Shown: positions 26,911 to 38,006, counted from the first letter of the stretch. The stretch: DNA of 64,000 nt from Peptoniphilus rachelemmaiella (GCF_943169845.1 NZ_CALPBW010000006.1:1-64000), one strand, 5' to 3'. The notes: a model not told the origin generated them from the letters alone. Program-made: numbers and translations.

Positions 26911-27697
26911 TGTATCCGCCCGGGGAAATGAATTCGATTTTCATGGGCACCGTGCGGCGCAAAAATGCCGCCGTGTCCTCTGTTAGTTTGCCTGTAAAAG
27001 CCATTTGCAATTTCCCCTCTCCTTCCTTTTTAATGTTTCCGCCCAGTTTTCGCATGAGCTGGCGCACCGTGGCGCCGTTGCCATCTAAAATTTCCATGTG
27101 GGCGGGTAGCAGTTCGCGGAAAAGATCCCGATACCAAATAAAATGGGTGCAGCCCAAGACCAAAGCGCCGTATTCTTCCAATGGATAGGAGGCGAGAATG
27201 GTTTCCATGTCGTAGCGCACGGCGTCGGTGTTAAATTCCAGCCGCTCGGCGAAATCCACCAAATTCGGCAGAGGCAGAATGTCTACCAGGCGGTCATCGT
27301 CGAATTTTTCCACGAGTCGGCGCAGGCGGGCGCTCTTTCCCGTGCCCTCCGTGGAAAGCACCAGGATCCGCTTTCGATCCACATCGTGTTCGATGGCGGG
27401 CTTAACGGCAGGCTCCATGCCTACAATGGGCAGGGTGTATTTCTCCCTCAGGTAATCGGCGGATGTGACCGTGGCCGTATTGCAGGCGAGGAGCACGGCT
27501 TTCGGCGAATAGGGGCGTGTGGCCTCCATCATGCGATCCAAATAGCCGCGAATTTCTTCGGCATCCTTCGGGCCGTAGGGCACGTGGGCCGTGTCCCCGT
27601 AATAAATAAAGTGCTCCGAGGGCATGGCGCGAATCGCTTCTAAAAGCGCCGTGACGCCGCCGAGGCCGGAGTCGAAAATAACAATTGAATCCCCCAT
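26903..27697 (-). CDS. murI: Glutamate racemase
   Basis: A 264-residue cytoplasmic racemase that makes D-glutamate for peptidoglycan. The two catalytic cysteines are in the expected motifs: LACNTATVTS near residue 72 and LGCTHFIWY near 185. FDSGLGGVT opens the protein and YYGDTAHVPYG follows. The length is normal. It starts at an ATG after an AGGATGTGACTT leader with only a weak ribosome site. An extended -10 (TGTTATAAT, 27720-27725 on the minus strand) lies just upstream. It is the first gene of a pair with the GT2-GtrA fusion. Confidence 0.95.
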   Translation of the reverse strand: MGDSIVIFDSGLGGVTALLEAIRAMPSEHFIYYGDTAHVPYGPKDAEEIRGYLDRMMEATRPYSPKAVLLACNTATVTSADYLREKYTLPIVGMEPAVKPAIEHDVDRKRILVLSTEGTGKSARLRRLVEKFDDDRLVDILPLPNLVDFAERLEFNTDAVRYDMETILASYPLEEYGALVLGCTHFIWYRDLFRELLPAHMEILDGNGATVRQLMRKLGGNIKKEGEGKLQMAFTGKLTEDTAAFLRRTVPMKIEFISPGGYND

Positions 27698-27790
27698 AAG
27701 TCACATCCTTTCTGAAAATATTATAACAGATGAACGAGCGCAGTTCGCGAAAGGGCCCTTTCATATGTCAAAGTTTCGTTAAAAGGGCAT

Positions 27791-27815
27791 AAAAAAAGCC
27801 GCCCTATAGGCGACT
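27791..27815 (-). terminator. Terminator of tRNA-Ala
   Basis: On the minus strand AGTCGCC pairs with GGGCGGCT around TATA, followed by seven T residues, immediately after the tRNA CCA end. Confidence 0.85.
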
Positions 27816-27816
27816 G

Positions 27817-27892
<76 letters not shown>

Positions 27893-27910
27893 GCAATTGA
27901 GTTCTTGATT

Positions 27911-27939
27911 AGTATACGGGGATGTAAGAAAAATGTCAA
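27911..27939 (-). promoter_or_regulatory. Promoter of tRNA-Ala
   Basis: Minus-strand TTGACA, a 17-base spacer and TATACT, with the transcript starting about a dozen bases before the mature tRNA. Confidence 0.85.
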
Positions 27940-27946
27940 GCCCTTT

Positions 27947-28672
27947 TTAAAGAAGAATCGAAAATAAAGCATTGCTCCCGAAATTCGGCGCGTCCCGGCG
28001 AAACGAATGGTAGCGGGAATCGGTGAGGGTATCGGCGGGATCGATGTCGATGTTTTCTGCCAAGACGCCGACTTCACAAAGCATGCGGGCGTTGGTTTGC
28101 TTCATGTCGATAAAGTCGTGGGTTGCATCGTCAGGAGAAATGACATCACTTGCAAAAGCAAATGCCGCTCGCCAAAGGGCGCTTACTTCCTTGCCTACCT
28201 GAAAGCTTTCGGGGCCGATGCAGGGCCCGATAAAGGCCAAGACGTCCTTCGGGTCCGTGCCGTAATGCTCCATCATGGCAGAGAGGGCCTTCGCCGGCAA
28301 TTTCTGTACCGTGGAGCGCCAGCCCGCGTGAATGGAGGCCATGGCGGCCTTCGCCGGGTCGTAAAGGAGCACCGGCGTGCAGTCGGAAATGCGCGTAACG
28401 AGAGCCACGTGCTTTTGATTCGTAATCATGGCGTCGGTATTGGCCACAATGCGGTAGCCGAAGTAATCGTCGCCGCGGCGGGCGCCGTCGATGAGGGCCA
28501 CGTGATCGGAGTGGGTTTGGTTCATATAATACACGTCCTTTGCTTCGACGCCGAGGTCGTGAAGAAAACAGGCGGTGTCTTTTTTGAAGTGATCTTTGCC
28601 TAATGCGGCGCGAAAATCGTAGGGCTTTTTCGATACGGCAAAGCGTATCCCTTTAGAATCTCTGAGTAACAC
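27947..28672 (-). CDS. pgeF: Peptidoglycan editing factor / copper-oxidase-fold protein (YfiH family)
   Basis: A 241-residue protein of the YfiH/PgeF (DUF152, 'laccase domain') family. It has the three metal-site motifs: QTHSDHV (His near 54), SDCTPVLL (Cys near 98, where many members have ADC) and HAGWRST (His near 115). Reported activities are removal of wrongly incorporated L-Ser-containing peptidoglycan precursors in E. coli and purine-nucleoside handling in other members. The predicted start is GTG with a weak AGGCGG motif seven bases upstream. Its 5' end is only 35 bases from the divergent gene's -10 box. Confidence 0.88.
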   Translation of the reverse strand: MLLRDSKGIRFAVSKKPYDFRAALGKDHFKKDTACFLHDLGVEAKDVYYMNQTHSDHVALIDGARRGDDYFGYRIVANTDAMITNQKHVALVTRISDCTPVLLYDPAKAAMASIHAGWRSTVQKLPAKALSAMMEHYGTDPKDVLAFIGPCIGPESFQVGKEVSALWRAAFAFASDVISPDDATHDFIDMKQTNARMLCEVGVLAENIDIDPADTLTDSRYHSFRRDAPNFGSNALFSILL

Positions 28673-28707
28673 AGTTTATCCGCCTTTCCATCTTTCTTTC
28701 CATTGGT

Positions 28708-28713
28708 TATAAT
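28708..28713 (+). promoter_or_regulatory. -10 element ahead of the propeller-like gene
   Basis: TATAAT in the context TGGTTATAATGG. The -35 region is poor. Its place 17 bases before the ATG at 28730 rules out the earlier in-frame start. Confidence 0.5.
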
Positions 28714-28729
28714 GGTGCTGGAGGATTTT

Positions 28730-29800
28730 ATGAGCAAATTTAAAAAGAGGATTGGCCTCTTTCTTTTTATTATAGTCGCGGCGAGCTTGGGAATCAAAGG
28801 AAAGAGCCTGCTTCCCTGCAAAGCCGACGCCTTGTTTCAGGTAAAGACCGATCAGGAAATTTTAAATATGAGCATTTTAAAAGGCGGCGTGCTGGCCACC
28901 TTCGACGGCGACCGCCTGGCCTTTTACGACAGACAGGGCAGGAAAAAGACGGTGGACCGCTTAGGCGAAGGGCAAAAGGCCTTTTTCGGCGAATCCGACG
29001 CCATGCTCTACGACGAAGACGTGGACAAAGTGGCGGTATTCGGCGAAGACGGAAAGGAAAAGCAATCCTACCGCATTGACGGCACCTTGTTTAATGCCCG
29101 GGTGCAAGAAGGCACGCGGATTTTCCATTGCCGCTACGACGACGGGGAGAAACTTTTCGTCGCCACCGACGGCGGGGGGCTCACGGAAGTTTTTCAGACG
29201 AAAAATTACATTTTGGACTACCGCTTCGATTCATCTAAGTCCTTTGTGGTGACGGAGCTTTCCAACGCGGCCAACGGCTACAAGACCACGGTGTATCGCG
29301 AAGAGGGAAAGGGCGATCGCGGCGCCATGGCCTCGACGGAATTTCCCATGGAAGTGGCCATGCGCATGGTCATGGGGAAGTACCCTGTGGTGGTGACGGA
29401 AAAGCATTTGTACGGCTTAGATAAGGAGTTGATTACACAAAAGACGCCGATTTTATCCGACGTCACCATGTACAAGGGCCGTCTCTATTCTCTTCACAGC
29501 GGTTTGCTCAGCGTCTACGACGGCAAGCTTAGGGAAAAGAAACACTACCTGATGGAAGCCAATGTGGACCGACTGGCGGTAATGAATGAAGGGCTTTTCG
29601 CCTACGGCAATCGGGAGATTCTCTCGCGGCCCATGTCTTCGGCCCCTGTGCACATTCGCTTCGACGACAATCAGGAAAAGCTCCTCTTAAAAGACGGCTA
29701 CCTGGCCGCCTACGAACACAAACACGTGGCCTTTTATCGTCTGAAGCCCCTTTTTTCTTTCGGGAAGAATAAGATTCAGGAATTAAAACATAGAGAATAA
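28730..29800 (+). CDS. Exported or membrane-anchored propeller-like protein (DUF5711-like)
   Basis: A 356-residue protein with a short basic N-terminus, one hydrophobic helix (about 8-23, IGLFLFIIVAASLGI) and a long outside domain. The domain is built of repeating beta units (for example FDGDRLAFYDRQG, VFGEDGKEKQ, LLSVYDGKLREK), as in beta-propeller-like DUF5711 proteins. The family call is by general pattern. The ATG at 28730 has GGAGG seven bases ahead. It is the first gene of a three-gene run with the MscS-like channel and DUF951, which suggests an envelope role. Confidence 0.5.
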   Translation: MSKFKKRIGLFLFIIVAASLGIKGKSLLPCKADALFQVKTDQEILNMSILKGGVLATFDGDRLAFYDRQGRKKTVDRLGEGQKAFFGESDAMLYDEDVDKVAVFGEDGKEKQSYRIDGTLFNARVQEGTRIFHCRYDDGEKLFVATDGGGLTEVFQTKNYILDYRFDSSKSFVVTELSNAANGYKTTVYREEGKGDRGAMASTEFPMEVAMRMVMGKYPVVVTEKHLYGLDKELITQKTPILSDVTMYKGRLYSLHSGLLSVYDGKLREKKHYLMEANVDRLAVMNEGLFAYGNREILSRPMSSAPVHIRFDDNQEKLLLKDGYLAAYEHKHVAFYRLKPLFSFGKNKIQELKHRE

Positions 29801-29816
29801 ACAGATGGGAGATGTT

Positions 29817-30653
29817 ATGGCTGAAATTAAAGCCTTTTTATTTACGGCGCCGGGGAAATTAAGTATTCCCGGCATGATCCTTGCCGGAATCTTTCTCTTT
29901 TTTGTCTCGCGAATTGCCGTGAGCCTTATCGGAAAAGTCTTGAGCAAATACATCGCCGATCGCGAGAAAAAAGCGGTGCGAAACAAGCGCCGAGTCATTA
30001 CCTTAACCCATTTGGCGGGGAATGCGTCGAAATACGGCATCTACGGCCTGGCCCTGTTGATCTTCTTAAACCTTTGCCGGGTCAACACATCCACCTTAAT
30101 TGCCACGGCGGGGATCGGCTCCTTGGCCATTGCCATGGGGGCGCAGGAAATCATTAAAGACTTTATCAACGGCTTTTTCATTATCTTCGACGATCAATTT
30201 GCCGTCGGCGAATACGTGGAATGCGCCGACAAAAAAGGCTATGTGGTGTCTTTGGGCTTTCGCGCCACGGTGATTCGCGATTTCGACGGCACCCTCCACA
30301 CCATCCCCAATTCCGCCATCCGCATCGTCACCAATCGGGGGCGAGGAAAAAAGCGGGCCAAGGTGGTGGTGCCCATCGATCGCAGCGAAGATCCGGACCG
30401 GGTCATCCATGTGGTGGAAGCTGCTGCAAATTCGTTAAAAGAAAAATACCCGAAGTCCACCACGGAAGTGTGGGGCGTGACGGGTTTTATCGCCAACGGC
30501 TACGAAATTACCGTGGTGGCCTGGGACGAAGCGCGCAATCAATTTGACATCGAATACGATCTGAGAAAAGCCATCGCTAAGGCCATGAACGCGGAAAACA
30601 TCAACATACCCATCGCCCGCTACGAGGGCCCCTTTAAAGGAGAGGTGAAATGA
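29817..30653 (+). CDS. Small-conductance mechanosensitive channel (MscS family)
   Basis: A 278-residue channel of the YkuT/MscS type that releases solutes on sudden osmotic down-shift. It has three hydrophobic segments in the first 120 residues. The pore helix is glycine/alanine-rich (TAGIGSLAIAMGAQEIIKDFINGFFI), followed by the beta domain beginning FDDQFAVGEYVEC and the cytoplasmic vestibule. The ATG at 29817 is preferred because GGGAG lies five bases upstream; an earlier in-frame ATG at 29805 lacks a ribosome site. It overlaps the DUF951 gene by four bases. Confidence 0.92.
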   Translation: MAEIKAFLFTAPGKLSIPGMILAGIFLFFVSRIAVSLIGKVLSKYIADREKKAVRNKRRVITLTHLAGNASKYGIYGLALLIFLNLCRVNTSTLIATAGIGSLAIAMGAQEIIKDFINGFFIIFDDQFAVGEYVECADKKGYVVSLGFRATVIRDFDGTLHTIPNSAIRIVTNRGRGKKRAKVVVPIDRSEDPDRVIHVVEAAANSLKEKYPKSTTEVWGVTGFIANGYEITVVAWDEARNQFDIEYDLRKAIAKAMNAENINIPIARYEGPFKGEVK

Positions 30654-30892
30654 ACCGACTGTATTACGAAGAAGGCGACGTGGTCACCTTAAAAAAAGGC
30701 CACCCATGCGGCGAAAATCTGTGGAAGATTTTACGGACCGGTGTGGACATAAAACTGGCCTGCATGGGCTGCGAGCGCACCATTTGGATGGCCCGCATGG
30801 ATTTTGAAAAGCGCGTCAGGAAAATTAAAGAAGGCGAAAAAATGGTGGCCATCGTCCACCATCGGCCGAAAGACGACGCCGAAAGTGTATAA
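30650..30892 (+). CDS. DUF951 family protein
   Basis: An 80-residue protein of the DUF951 family, a small SH3-like beta barrel with conserved features GDVVTLKKGHPCG, KLACMGCERTIWM and a basic tail. Its function is not known. Members are commonly encoded just after MscS-type channels, as here, and near replication or ribosome genes. The cysteines (HPCG, CMGC) could hold a metal. The four-base overlap (ATGA) with the channel gene implies coupled translation. Confidence 0.88.
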   Translation: MNRLYYEEGDVVTLKKGHPCGENLWKILRTGVDIKLACMGCERTIWMARMDFEKRVRKIKEGEKMVAIVHHRPKDDAESV

Positions 30893-30914
30893 ATGATGAA
30901 ATATTCCCCTTTCG

Positions 30915-30943
30915 TTGCGGGATCGGACGAGATTTGTTAAAAT
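30915..30943 (+). promoter_or_regulatory. Promoter of secA
   Basis: TTGCGG, a 17-base spacer and TAAAAT, about 30 bases before the secA start. Confidence 0.7.
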
Positions 30944-30971
30944 AAAAAGTTAGTGAAAGGAACGTGTATAA

Positions 30972-33710
<2,739 letters not shown>

Positions 33711-33727
33711 ATCAGGAAAGGATCCCT

Positions 33728-34837
33728 ATGGAGCAAAATATATTTCTGGATCGGGGACGCCTGGAAGCGGTTGAAGAGCTGGTGGAGCGACTGGCCAAGA
33801 GCATCGACATCGAGGGTCTGAAGCAGACGAATCAGGCGCTTACGGAAAAAACCATGGCGCCCGGCTTTTGGGACGACTCCGAAGCGGCGCAAAAGGTGAT
33901 CCGCGAGCAAAATGCCATTAAATCCCGCACCGATGTGTACGACGAACTCGTGGAAGCCATGGAAGAGTCGGCCGTGATGTTGGAGCTTATGGAAGAGGAA
34001 GATGACTTCAGTTTCTACGATCAGCTCAAGAAAAATCTCGATGCCATTGAAGAAAAGGCCCACGATTTTAAAATCCAAACCCTTCTAAACGGCGAGTACG
34101 ACATGAACAATGCCATTCTCGCCATTCACGCCGGCGCCGGCGGGACGGAGGCCCAGGACTGGGCGAATATGCTCTTAAGGATGTATACGCGCTATGCCGA
34201 AGGCAAGGGCTATTCCGTGGAAGTGTTGGATATACTGGAAGAAGACGAGGCGGGCATTAAATCGGCCACGCTTCTGATTTCCGGACCCCACGCTTACGGC
34301 TACTTGAAGTCGGAAAAAGGCGTGCATCGCCTGGTGCGCATCTCGCCCTTTGATGCGGCGAAAAAGCGCCACACCTCCTTTACTTCCGTGGACGTCTATC
34401 CGGAACTGGACGACAACATGGATGTGGAGATCAATCAGGACGATTTAAAAATCGACACCTATCGCTCATCTGGTGCCGGTGGTCAACACGTCAACACCAC
34501 CGACTCCGCCGTGCGCATTACCCACATTCCCACGGGGATTGTGGTGCAATGCCAAAACGAGCGCAGCCAAATTCAAAACCGCGAGCAGGCCATGAAAATG
34601 CTTCAGGCTAAACTCGTGGCATTAAAAGAAGAGGAACAAAAGGAAAAGATCGAGGACCTGGCGGGGAATTACGCCCAAATCGCCTGGGGCTCTCAGATCC
34701 GCTCCTATGTTTTCCAACCCTATACCATGGTGAAAGACCATCGCACCGGCGCTGAAGTGGGCGATGTGAATCGGGTCATGGACGGGGATTTGGATCCCTT
34801 TATTAATGCCTATCTGGAAGATAAAGCGGAAGCTTAA
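33728..34837 (+). CDS. prfB: Peptide chain release factor 2, no programmed frameshift
   Basis: A 369-residue class-1 release factor that ends translation at UGA and UAA. The stop-codon-reading motif is SPF (VRISPFDAAKKRHTS), which marks RF2 rather than RF1. The peptidyl-hydrolase GGQ is in SSGAGGQHVN. In many bacteria RF2 synthesis needs a +1 frameshift at an in-frame UGA near codon 25. Here the frame is open from the ATG through that region with no UGA and no CTTTGAC-type slip site, so that autoregulation is absent. The hairpin terminator after it also separates it from tex. Confidence 0.96.
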   Translation: MEQNIFLDRGRLEAVEELVERLAKSIDIEGLKQTNQALTEKTMAPGFWDDSEAAQKVIREQNAIKSRTDVYDELVEAMEESAVMLELMEEEDDFSFYDQLKKNLDAIEEKAHDFKIQTLLNGEYDMNNAILAIHAGAGGTEAQDWANMLLRMYTRYAEGKGYSVEVLDILEEDEAGIKSATLLISGPHAYGYLKSEKGVHRLVRISPFDAAKKRHTSFTSVDVYPELDDNMDVEINQDDLKIDTYRSSGAGGQHVNTTDSAVRITHIPTGIVVQCQNERSQIQNREQAMKMLQAKLVALKEEEQKEKIEDLAGNYAQIAWGSQIRSYVFQPYTMVKDHRTGAEVGDVNRVMDGDLDPFINAYLEDKAEA

Positions 34838-34857
34838 CAATAGAAAGAATGAATGAG

Positions 34858-34881
34858 AAGAGAGGCTCGCCCTCTCTTTTT
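34858..34881 (+). terminator. Terminator after prfB
   Basis: AAGAGAGG, CTCGC loop, CCTCTCTT followed by T residues. It lies only 14 bases before the tex start, so some read-through into tex is likely. Confidence 0.75.
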
Positions 34882-34894
34882 AAATGGAGGAACC

Positions 34895-36958
34895 ATGATT
34901 ATCGGAAGGATTTTAGCCGAGGAATTTCATATCGCCTCGGAGAAAATGGACGCCACGTTAAAACTTTTAGACGAGGGAAATACCGTGCCCTTTATCGCCC
35001 GCTACCGAAAGGATGTTACCGGCGGCATCGAAGACGAGGTGCTTCGTAAAATCGAAGGCAGAAAAAATGAACTGGAGAAGGTGGCGGATCGCCGGGAAAC
35101 GGTGCTGAATACCATCGAAGGCCAGGGCAAGCTCACGGAAGAATTAAAGGCGACCATTGAAGGCATTTGGGATATGCAGACCTTGGAGGATTTGTATCGC
35201 CCCTACAAGCCCAAGCGGCGAACGCGAGCCACCGATGCTCTGGAAAAAGGCTTGGGGCCTCTGGCGGAAAACTTTTTGTCCGACGGGTCTTTAAAGGATT
35301 TTGAAGATGAGGTAGAGGTCTTTGAAGGCTTGGAGAAAGAAGAGATTCTAAAAGGCGTGAGCGACATTGTGGCTGAGGCCGTCTCAAACGATGCGAAGGT
35401 ACGCCGCCTGCTTAAGAGCTATTTGTGGCGCCGCGGCGTGCTCACGACAGAAGCGGGGAAGGAAGCGGATCCCGCCTACAGTATGTACGATGATTTCACC
35501 GCGCCCCTAAAAGAGGTGAAGAACCACAACATCCTCGCCATGAATCGCGGGGAAGGGGAAGGCGCCGTAAAGGTAAAGATTCAGTGCAGCGAAGAGACGT
35601 TGATCTCCATGATTCTTCAGGTGGCAGGCCCTAACGACGACAAGCGGGCGGCCTTTCTTCCCATGGCGGAAGATGCTTTTAAGCGGCTTCTTTTTCCCTC
35701 TCTGGAGCGGGAAATTCGCCGGGATTTAAAGGAGCGGGCGGAGGCTGATGCCATCGAGGTCTTTGCGCAAAATTTAAAACCCCTCCTTCTCATGCCGCCA
35801 CTGGGCCATTACGTGGTCTTGGGCCTCGACCCGGGCTACCGCACGGGCTGCAAGGTTGCCGTAGTCGATGAAAACGGAAAGTTTTTAGACAACGCCGTAA
35901 TCTTTCCCGCGCCGCCAAAGCCCAGGGTGGAAGAGGCGAAAAAAATCATCGAGGGTCTCGTCGAAAAGCACGGCGTGAAATTTATTTCCATCGGCAGCGG
36001 CACGGCCAGCTATGAAACGGAGCAATTCGTCTCGGGTCTCATTGAAGAGAAGCAATGGGACGTGGCCTATGCCGTGGTAAGTGAAGACGGCGCCAGTATC
36101 TATTCCGCATCGGAACTGGGCATCGAAGAATTTCCCGATCTGGACGTTACTGTCCGTGGCGCCATTTCCATCGCAAGGCGGCTTCAGGATCCCTTGGCGG
36201 AGCTGGTGAAAATCGAGCCGCGGCACATTGGCGTGGGCCAATACCAACACGATCTGGACAAAAAAGCCCTGGACGATCGCCTGCAGGGCGTGGTGGAAGG
36301 CGCCGTCAACGAAGTGGGCGTAGACATTAATTCCGCATCGCCCTCCCTATTAAGCTTCGTTGCGGGCATCGGTCCGAATCTCGCGAAAAACATCGTGGCC
36401 TATCGGGAAAGCGAAGGGGCCTTTAAAAATCGCCGGGAGATCAAAAAGGTGAAGGGCCTGGGCGAGAAGGCCTTTGAACAATCGGCGGGCTTTTTGCGCA
36501 TACAAAACGGAGAAAATATTCTGGACCGCACCGGCGTGCACCTGGAATCCTACGACTTGGCGGAATTGATCCTGAGGGAAGAAAGCCTCACCGACGAGGA
36601 AAGAGAAATCCTCGCCCATGCCGGCGCCTTTACCGTGGAAGACATACGCAGGGAGCTGGAAAAACCGGGCCGCGACCCCCGCGGCGACACGGAAGATGTG
36701 GGCCTGCGCCGCTCGGCACTCACCATGGAAGAATTGGTGCCCGGGCTGGAACTGGAAGGCGTGGTGAAAAACGTCGTGGACTTCGGCGCCTTTATCGACA
36801 TCGGCGTCAAAAAAGAAGGGCTATTGCACATTACAAAATTAAAAGGAAAGAGAAATCGCGCCATCTACAATCTGTTAAAAGTCGGCGACCGCATGAAGGT
36901 GGTCATCGAAAAAGTGGATAAAGAACGGGGCAGGATTTCTCTGGATGTAAAAGAATAA
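34895..36958 (+). CDS. tex: Tex-family S1 RNA-binding transcription accessory protein
   Basis: A 687-residue protein of the Tex family (homologous to Spt6), associated with transcription and RNA handling. It has the N-terminal Tex/HTH region (TVPFIARYRKDVTGG near residue 28), a YqgF-like RNase H fold (LGLDPGYRTGCKVAVVDENG near 320), paired helix-hairpin-helix motifs (VGVDINSASPSLL, GIGPNLAKNIVAYRE) and a C-terminal S1 domain (GVVKNVVDFGAFIDIGVKKEGL). The chosen ATG follows TGGAGG by a good distance; a longer upstream frame would run through the prfB terminator. Confidence 0.95.
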   Translation: MIIGRILAEEFHIASEKMDATLKLLDEGNTVPFIARYRKDVTGGIEDEVLRKIEGRKNELEKVADRRETVLNTIEGQGKLTEELKATIEGIWDMQTLEDLYRPYKPKRRTRATDALEKGLGPLAENFLSDGSLKDFEDEVEVFEGLEKEEILKGVSDIVAEAVSNDAKVRRLLKSYLWRRGVLTTEAGKEADPAYSMYDDFTAPLKEVKNHNILAMNRGEGEGAVKVKIQCSEETLISMILQVAGPNDDKRAAFLPMAEDAFKRLLFPSLEREIRRDLKERAEADAIEVFAQNLKPLLLMPPLGHYVVLGLDPGYRTGCKVAVVDENGKFLDNAVIFPAPPKPRVEEAKKIIEGLVEKHGVKFISIGSGTASYETEQFVSGLIEEKQWDVAYAVVSEDGASIYSASELGIEEFPDLDVTVRGAISIARRLQDPLAELVKIEPRHIGVGQYQHDLDKKALDDRLQGVVEGAVNEVGVDINSASPSLLSFVAGIGPNLAKNIVAYRESEGAFKNRREIKKVKGLGEKAFEQSAGFLRIQNGENILDRTGVHLESYDLAELILREESLTDEEREILAHAGAFTVEDIRRELEKPGRDPRGDTEDVGLRRSALTMEELVPGLELEGVVKNVVDFGAFIDIGVKKEGLLHITKLKGKRNRAIYNLLKVGDRMKVVIEKVDKERGRISLDVKE

Positions 36959-36961
36959 TTG

Positions 36962-36986
36962 AAGCGGGGCGGCGTCCCCGCTTTTT
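36962..36986 (+). terminator. Rho-independent terminator of tex
   Basis: AAGCGGGG, six-base loop, CCCCGCTT and a T-run. Confidence 0.92.
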
Positions 36987-37007
36987 CCCTATCGCGGGAG
37001 AAAAGGA

Positions 37008-37036
37008 TTGAATAGAAATAGTGTATGTGGTATACT
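37008..37036 (+). promoter_or_regulatory. Promoter of the structured RNA / yitT unit
   Basis: TTGAAT, a 17-base spacer and TATACT. Transcription would start near 37043. Confidence 0.75.
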
Positions 37037-37042
37037 ATCCGA

Positions 37043-37264
37043 GATAGTACTGTTTTATTACGGTGGTTGCCGATTTAATCGGTAGTTTTTATCTGATGCA
37101 GGGTATGCGATGAGTGTTTGAAAAGTGCCTGATGTGGGATTTTTCGAGCCGTTAAGCCTATCCGTTGGCTCAGAGTTTTTACAAGAAAAAATCAGCAAAA
37201 CAAAAAGCATCGACACCATCCGAAGATTGCGATTTAGGAGAACCTAAGACGGCAGTCTTTTTTT
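37043..37264 (+). ncRNA. Structured RNA of unassigned class upstream of yitT
   Basis: A roughly 220-nucleotide transcript unit with its own promoter and a strong terminator but no reading frame. By eye it folds into nested helices: P1 37061-67 with 37215-22 (one bulge), hairpin 37070-82 (CCGAT/ATCGG), P2 37095-99 with 37207-11, P3 37129-33 with 37191-95, P4 GAGCC 37146-50 with 37167-71, P5 T5/A5 at 37176-90. GGAT (37137-40) can pair with ATCC (37160-63) in the P4 loop as a pseudoknot. The terminator is AAGATTGC/GCAGTCTT with an inner TTAGG/CCTAA, then seven T. It does not match purine, SAM, lysine, glycine, FMN, TPP, T-box, c-di-GMP or fluoride riboswitches as I know them. A raiA-type RNA, 6S RNA or a new yitT-leader class are the candidates. 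Confidence 0.7.
37223..37264 (+). terminator. Terminator of the structured RNA
   Basis: An eight-pair outer stem (one G-T), an internal loop, TTAGG/CCTAA inner stem with AGAA loop, then seven T residues. It stands 33 bases before the yitT ATG. Confidence 0.88.
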
Positions 37265-37269
37265 GGTTC

Positions 37270-37287
37270 CCTAATCCTTGAATTAGG
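37270..37287 (+). promoter_or_regulatory. Hairpin masking the yitT ribosome site
   Basis: CCTAAT, six-base loop, ATTAGG; the last arm contains the first three bases of the AGGAG ribosome site (37285-37289). The CCTAA/TTAGG sequence is the same as in the terminator's inner stem, so the two hairpins could exchange strands. Confidence 0.55.
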
Positions 37288-37297
37288 AGTGACAATT

Positions 37298-37954
37298 ATG
37301 CTCAGTTCTTTGCTGAGAAACCTTGAACTTACGAAGAAAGATTTTTTCAAAATTCTGCTGGGTTGCGCCATTATGGCTTTCGGCGTGGTCAATGTCCACG
37401 AACCCTCTCAAATCACCGAGGGCGGCGTTTTGGGCTTGGGCCTGTTTTTAAAGAAAGTCGTGGGGCTGAATTTGGCCTATGTCTCGCCGATACTGGACGG
37501 CATTTGTTACGGCCTGGGCTTTTCCATGTTGGGCAGATGCTTCTTAAAGAAGTCGGCCGTTGCCACATTGGGCTTTTCCGTCTTTTACTGGATTTTTAAC
37601 TTTATGGGCCCGGTCCTTCCCAGTTTGTATCACCTGCCTCTTCTCGCTGCTATAGCCGGCGGGATCTTTATCGGCTGCGGCTGTGGCATTGCCGTCTCGG
37701 CCGGGGGCTGCGCCGGCGGCGACGACGCCCTGGCCATGGTGATCTCGAAAAAATTGAAGTGGCCCATTTCTCGCGCCTACTTCTTTACCGATGCAGTTGT
37801 ACTTACACTGTCTCTTACCTACATTGCACCGACGCGGTTGATATTCTCTTTTCTCACGACGATTATCTCCTCTTACTTAGTTGGTCAATTTGAATTAAAG
37901 ATGAAGGCACCGGCTTGGCAAGTGAGCCAAGGCGGCATCGAGAAAAACGCATAA
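37298..37954 (+). CDS. YitT-family membrane protein, short form
   Basis: A 218-residue protein with five or six hydrophobic segments and the YitT (DUF161) features: VNVHEPSQITEGGVLGLGLFLKK near the N-terminus and the glycine-rich SAGGCAGGDDALAMVISKKL near residue 140. Most YitT proteins have about 60-80 more residues forming a soluble C-terminal DUF2179 domain; this one lacks it. The function of the family is unsettled; transport is suspected. The ATG at 37298 is chosen because AGGAG lies eight bases upstream. It is preceded by the structured RNA and its terminator and followed by its own terminator, so expression probably depends on read-through of that RNA. Confidence 0.85.
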   Translation: MLSSLLRNLELTKKDFFKILLGCAIMAFGVVNVHEPSQITEGGVLGLGLFLKKVVGLNLAYVSPILDGICYGLGFSMLGRCFLKKSAVATLGFSVFYWIFNFMGPVLPSLYHLPLLAAIAGGIFIGCGCGIAVSAGGCAGGDDALAMVISKKLKWPISRAYFFTDAVVLTLSLTYIAPTRLIFSFLTTIISSYLVGQFELKMKAPAWQVSQGGIEKNA

Positions 37955-37963
37955 TTGAGTATG

Positions 37964-38006
37964 AAAATAGAGGCAGAGACGATTGTATCCATGTCTCTAT
38001 TTTTAT
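37964..38006 (+). terminator. Terminator of yitT
   Basis: AAAATAGAG pairs with CTCTATTTT across a loop that contains a second possible pairing (AGAGAC/GTCTC). Confidence 0.7.

Noticed and set aside
33728..33870. Programmed frameshift in prfB
   Set aside because: No in-frame UGA and no CTTTGA-type slip site; the frame is continuous.
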